Source: Flavobacterium anhuiense
GTDB lineage: Bacteria > Bacteroidota > Bacteroidia > Flavobacteriales > Flavobacteriaceae
Direction: 5' to 3'
Assembly (NCBI RefSeq): GCF_900101855.1
Contig: NZ_FMVC01000004.1
Coordinates: forward strand, 434,001-498,000
DNA: 64,000 nucleotides
Both the position numbers and the translations under genes were made by a program. Under the pieces are notes generated by a model. The model was not told the DNA's origin and made no database searches. It saw only the letters and a list, made by a program, of their open reading frames with translations. Position 1 is the first letter of the stretch, and the number at the start of each line of letters is the position of its first letter. Shown here piece by piece: positions 60,389 through 64,000 of the stretch.

Positions 60389-60928
60389 GTTTTAAATTGG
60401 TTTTTAGTTATTAATTGATTCTGGTTAGTTAATCTTTTATATATCTATTTAATAGTATAAGTCATTTCTAAAACCTTTCATGCGCCTTCAAATCATCATC
60501 ATTTTCATTAGCGAATTTATTAACTTTTGCATGAGTAGAATAATTCAAAAGTGCTTTTTTGACGTTTTAGACGAAGAATTATGGATTACAAAAATTAAGT
60601 CGCCAATAATCGTGATTTGATATTTATAGATAATTGTTTTTGAAAATTCAATAACACATTTTAAACCAATTTTACTATTTTCACATGGGTAAAAGTAAAA
60701 ATTACTACAAAAATTAGACTAAAAACATCATTTAAAACATTTAAAAACAAAAACACCCCATAAAAAACATGGGGTAAATTTAAAATTATAAAAAACAAAG
60801 AAATACAGAACCTATAGAAAAATCAAAACAAAGATATTTTTTATCAAGAATAAATTCCTACAAATTTAATCCTTCCAAAATGCTTCTCTACATAAGATTA
60901 GGGGGCGATTTTACTCTATAGAAAAACC
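60389..60928. other. Gene-free stretch between porin and GH5 genes
   Basis: It is very AT-rich with no coding pattern. A small ACCCCAT/ATGGGGT hairpin lies at 60755-60775 without a T run. The half near 60389 should contain the porin promoter, but no clear TAnnTTTG box is seen. Confidence 0.6.
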
Positions 60929-60964
60929 AAAAAAAAGCCCGTTCGTTTAAATGAACAGGCTTTT
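60929..60964 (-). terminator. Terminator of the GH5-containing operon
   Basis: AAAAAAGCC-GTTC and GAAC-GGCTTTT pair with one C/A mismatch around a GTTTAAAT loop. It lies 21 bp downstream of the GH5 stop on the minus strand. Confidence 0.8.
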
Positions 60965-60984
60965 ATATAAATGGCTTAAATGAT

Positions 60985-61950
60985 CTATTCTTCTTTATTA
61001 TATTTTCTTAAATATTCACGGACTTTAATTCCTGAATCTTTCAAATCTTCATCTCTCCATTTTCCATCAGATTTAGCGGATTTTTTTAGAATAGAACAAG
61101 TTTCATCCTTATCTGATACTGACCAAGTAATCCAGCTTAGTTTTTTAGACTCCATCCAATCTATATATTCTTGCCAAGCTTTATAATTGAGAGGCCCATC
61201 TCCAGACGCTTCCATCCCAGCAGATTCAGAAATAAACACTGGTAAACCTCTCTTAATAGCCAAATCTGTTCTATCTCTCAATTCTTTGCCATGCGTTGCC
61301 GCATAAAAATGCATAGTATACATTATATTAGTATAACCTCTTATTGGATCTTCGGCTGGAAGATCGATATCCTGATCCCAATGTGGACAGCCGACAAGAA
61401 TAATATTATTAGGATCGTTTTCACGAATTACTTGAATTATTTCTTCTGCATAATTTTTTACTTCCCACCAAGTTTCATAATCTGGTTCGTTAAATATCTC
61501 ATATATAATATTAGGATACTTGGCATACTTTTTTGACATTCCTTCAAAAAACTGTTTAGCTTCTTTCAGATTTACATTATGGCTGTGCCAATCTATAATG
61601 ACATAGATGTCAGATTTTATAGCTCCATTTACAACCGCTTCTATTTTCTCTTTAGAAAACTGTGGATCCTTTATATATGAGTAATCACCCAGTTCGATTC
61701 CCATGGCGGCACGAACTACATTACAATTAAAATCTTTTTTTAACCAGCTTACTGCTTTTTCATTATAAAATCTTGGCCACATGCTATGCCACCCAAAACT
61801 TAATCCGCGAAGGACAATCGGATTGTTATCTTTATCTACAAGCTGAGTTCCGAAGACGCTTAACTGGCCGTGCTTTTTTACAAATTGCGCTTTTGAAACA
61901 TTTACAAACAGCAAAAGCAAAAAGGCGGCACACCAAAACTTTGATTTCAT
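60985..61950 (-). CDS. Glycoside hydrolase family 5 (GH5_2-like) endoglycanase
   Basis: The 321-residue product has a signal peptide ending VSKAQ and a single GH5 TIM barrel. The acid/base Glu155 lies in YEIFNEPDYE and the nucleophile Glu242 in FISESAGMEASGDG; HSHNV, PHWDQDIDLPA and MHFYAATHGKELR match subfamily 2 endoglucanases, which cut beta-1,4-glucans and sometimes glucomannan. There is no carbohydrate-binding module, so it probably works in the periplasm or at the surface. It is the last gene of a minus-strand set with GH27 and a glycan-binding protein. Confidence 0.92.
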   Translation of the reverse strand: MKSKFWCAAFLLLLFVNVSKAQFVKKHGQLSVFGTQLVDKDNNPIVLRGLSFGWHSMWPRFYNEKAVSWLKKDFNCNVVRAAMGIELGDYSYIKDPQFSKEKIEAVVNGAIKSDIYVIIDWHSHNVNLKEAKQFFEGMSKKYAKYPNIIYEIFNEPDYETWWEVKNYAEEIIQVIRENDPNNIILVGCPHWDQDIDLPAEDPIRGYTNIMYTMHFYAATHGKELRDRTDLAIKRGLPVFISESAGMEASGDGPLNYKAWQEYIDWMESKKLSWITWSVSDKDETCSILKKSAKSDGKWRDEDLKDSGIKVREYLRKYNKEE

Positions 61951-61961
61951 AATGTATTGAT

Positions 61962-63194
61962 TTAAGGAATTAGTTTTAAGGTAACAACACCATGTGAAGC
62001 GATTTCAGCATTGAAAGCTTTTTTTGTGTTTCCGATTTCTTTGTTTTTCCAAAGGTCTTTTATTTTAAAGATTGTTTTATTAAAATCTGCTTCATAACCA
62101 AAATCAGCATCTTTGATATTGTTTTTCTTCCAATCAAAATTAATCTTTTTTGAAGTTTCAGTTCTGTTTACAAAACTCACTGCCCAAGCACCATCTGAAA
62201 GCGGTTTAACCCATACTTCTACTCCATCTAAAATAGCATATTTAAATCCCTGAATTCCTAGTTTATCTTGATTTATGGCAAGAAGTTCTTTATTGGTCAA
62301 AATTGACAAAGTCTCTTTTGACATTTTTCTGTAATCATTACCTGTAAATAAAGGAGACGAAAGCATGCACCACATTGCAAAATGCGTTTTATCTTCGGTA
62401 TCATTCATTTCGTTTCCAACTTCCATCATATCAAAATCATTCCAATGATCAGGACCAGAATATTTACGGATATCTTTTCTCATATCGGCAATTTTCATGA
62501 ATCCCCAAGACGACCAATTTTCTGGATGCTTGAATTCGCAGTCAAAGCATGGATAGATATCTCCTGATATTCTCCAAAGGTTTCCAACTGGTTTTCCCCA
62601 TTCCCATGGCTGATTGTCTCCCCATTCGCAAAGACTAAAAACAATTGGCCTTCCAGCTGTTTTTAATGCATTGCTCATTGTTGTATAAGCTTCTTTTGCT
62701 GTAATACCTTCTGTATTGCACCAATCGTATTTTAAAAAATCGATTCCGAGTTTTGCATAAAATCTAGCATCTTGATATTCATAGCCTCTTGTTCCTGGAT
62801 AACCCGCACATGTTTTTGTTCCTGCACAATTATATAAACCGAATTTCAGGCCTTTATTATGAACATAATCTATAAGCGCTTTCATTCCGCTTGGAAATTT
62901 TTCTGGATCCGGCACTAAGTCACCGTTTGCATCACGCTCGTGCGTCATCCAGCCATCATCTAAGACAATATAGTTATAACCCGCTGCAGCCAAACCAGAA
63001 GAAACCATAATATCGGCCGTTTCTTTTACTAATTTTTCATCAATATTGGTCGCAAAGGTATTCCACGAATTCCATCCCATTGGAGGTGTCATTGCTAATC
63101 CTTCAAATTTTCCAGCTTGCTGTTTATGCGTGTTGCCTTGACTGAAACTTAAAACTGAAAAGCACAGAGAAAACAATAAAATTATTCTTTTCAT
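61962..63194 (-). CDS. Glycoside hydrolase family 27 alpha-galactosidase
   Basis: The 410-residue exported enzyme removes terminal alpha-galactose from sugars such as galactomannan side chains. GH27 landmarks are MTPPMGWNSWNTF (36-47), YIVLDDGWM, the nucleophile Asp157 in LKYDWCN and the acid/base Asp212 in RISGDI. A C-terminal beta-sandwich (about 330-410) closes the protein. The signal peptide ends near LSFSQG. It lies 11 bp upstream of the GH5 gene on the same strand, so the two are co-transcribed. Confidence 0.94.
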   Translation of the reverse strand: MKRIILLFSLCFSVLSFSQGNTHKQQAGKFEGLAMTPPMGWNSWNTFATNIDEKLVKETADIMVSSGLAAAGYNYIVLDDGWMTHERDANGDLVPDPEKFPSGMKALIDYVHNKGLKFGLYNCAGTKTCAGYPGTRGYEYQDARFYAKLGIDFLKYDWCNTEGITAKEAYTTMSNALKTAGRPIVFSLCEWGDNQPWEWGKPVGNLWRISGDIYPCFDCEFKHPENWSSWGFMKIADMRKDIRKYSGPDHWNDFDMMEVGNEMNDTEDKTHFAMWCMLSSPLFTGNDYRKMSKETLSILTNKELLAINQDKLGIQGFKYAILDGVEVWVKPLSDGAWAVSFVNRTETSKKINFDWKKNNIKDADFGYEADFNKTIFKIKDLWKNKEIGNTKKAFNAEIASHGVVTLKLIP

Positions 63195-63283
63195 AAATTA
63201 AATTTAAATGTGTTAAAAAAAGCATTCCCTAATTGAGTAGATTAGGGAATACTTGAAACAAAACTCAAACCAATACTAAGATT

Positions 63284-64000
63284 TTATTTTAAAACAAATC
63301 CCATGTCATCCATAAGAATGGTATTTCCTCCAAAACTTCCAGATTCCTGAAGCGTCAGCTGATCAAATGTTGTAGGATTTCCAATATCAGAAAACGGAAT
63401 CTCAATTGTAGTCCATTTGTTCGTTAATGGCTTTTTAATTTGATAAGCCCATCCGCCAAAAACAAATATCACACTGGCATTTGCATTTGTAGAAACACTT
63501 TTTACTTTTACTCTAAAGGCTTTGTATTTAGAAACATCTCTTGAGTTAAATTTCATATCAGCTCCATTCCATCCGCCAAAAACAAATTTAATAGCTGCTT
63601 GCCCCTGGACTACATCATCTTTAAAATTTGTATCAAAAGTATCACTTCCGCTCCACATCCAATGTCCGGCATCACCTTGAATAACATCATCATACAATGC
63701 TGATCCAACTGCTTCTTCAGATGTGGTAGTTCCTGAGATATTGGTAACACTTACATATTTATCTGCAGAATTTGCTGGCATTTTAAATTTAATCTCTGTT
63801 AATGATGAAGAAACTATCTCTGCCTCTGTGGTTCCAACCTTAACTATAGGATCAAGGAAATAATCTCCATAAATGGTAACCACATCACCATCTGCCGCAT
63901 TTATCGGGTTATAACTTCCAAACTTAGGCGTTGGAGGCGCTATAACAAAATCGTATAAAACTGTTCCTTGTTTTGTAACCAATTTCAATTTATTGCTTGC
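63284..64000 (-). CDS. IPT-domain surface glycan-binding protein (5' part outside window)
   Basis: The frame is open at the right edge of the window, so only the C-terminal 238 or so residues are seen; the TTG at 63988 is internal. Near the start of the visible part lies an IPT/TIG-like domain (FGSYNPINAADGDVVTIYGDYF, AEIVSSSLTEIKFKMP), followed by a jelly-roll-like end (AIKFVFGGWNGADMKF, FRVKVKSVSTNANASVIFVFGGW, TTIEIPFSDIG). This is the pattern of surface glycan-binding proteins encoded beside SusC/SusD pairs. It is 89 bp upstream of GH27 in the same direction, supporting a polysaccharide utilization locus that continues beyond 64000. Confidence 0.82.
   Translation of the reverse strand, partial: ASNKLKLVTKQGTVLYDFVIAPPTPKFGSYNPINAADGDVVTIYGDYFLDPIVKVGTTEAEIVSSSLTEIKFKMPANSADKYVSVTNISGTTTSEEAVGSALYDDVIQGDAGHWMWSGSDTFDTNFKDDVVQGQAAIKFVFGGWNGADMKFNSRDVSKYKAFRVKVKSVSTNANASVIFVFGGWAYQIKKPLTNKWTTIEIPFSDIGNPTTFDQLTLQESGSFGGNTILMDDMGFVLK

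Noticed and set aside
60755..60775. ACCCCAT/ATGGGGT hairpin as a terminator or small RNA
   Set aside because: There is no T tract or promoter-like context; it is too short to call.

Overview
The window is a 64 kb stretch of an AT-rich Bacteroidota chromosome, most likely Flavobacterium or a close relative. The evidence is a type IX secretion type B C-terminal domain, many proteins ending in outer-membrane barrel signatures, 2TM-domain proteins, LytS/LytTR two-component proteins, lipoproteins of the flavobacterial type, and promoters whose -7 box reads TAnnTTTG. No rRNA, phage, insertion sequence or CRISPR array is visible.

Layout. 1-7858 is the tryptophan operon: trpE (cut by the window edge), trpG, trpD, trpC, trpF, trpB and trpA. 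A lipoprotein gene lies between trpE and trpG, and a cyclotransferase-like plus a nitrilase-like gene lie between trpB and trpA. 8061-12851 is a TetR-controlled tripartite efflux operon (TetR, TolC, EmrA, EmrB). 13028-16662 holds yaaA, a CCA-adding enzyme and heme A synthase. 16926-24240 is a minus-strand block: a TonB-dependent receptor, a DUF2141 protein, a TPR-like secreted protein, a LytS-like kinase that ends in a 2TM domain, four more 2TM genes, and a LytTR regulator. 24382-31046 holds small enzymes, a ClC channel, an HPP membrane protein, a pRiA4b ORF-3-like protein, a four-helix-bundle (S23) gene between repeat arrays, and a nucleoid-associated protein. 31138-32621 is a self-regulated TetR/SDR pair with matching palindromic operators. 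32768-40310 has a GAF protein, an HD-domain protein fused to a Pycsar-type transmembrane effector domain, and, 26 bp away and divergent, a 1243-residue phosphoesterase / kinase-like / Omp85-like barrel fusion.

40467-50889 holds a lipoprotein, a conserved hypothetical with kinase-like motifs, an ABC exporter, a T9SS-secreted protein, typA and a PAS kinase with its receiver. 51096-58958 is largely housekeeping: rpsT, two tRNA-Glu genes, proS, a Tyr/Trp/Gly-rich lipoprotein, an OmpP1/FadL-like protein, rimO, a Gly/Tyr-rich secreted protein and an amidase. 59297-64000 holds a porin, then the minus-strand end of a polysaccharide utilization locus with GH5, GH27 and an IPT-domain surface protein, suggesting (gluco/galacto)mannan or related beta-glycan use.

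The strongest unexplained structure is between genes. Many gaps carry inverted pairs of degenerate short tandem units (periods 7, 8 or 9), and in at least five places one palindromic element sits inside the loop of another. One such array pair encloses the S23 gene. The other main leads are the orphan HD-Pycsar effector fusion with its divergent giant neighbour, and the expanded 2TM cluster.
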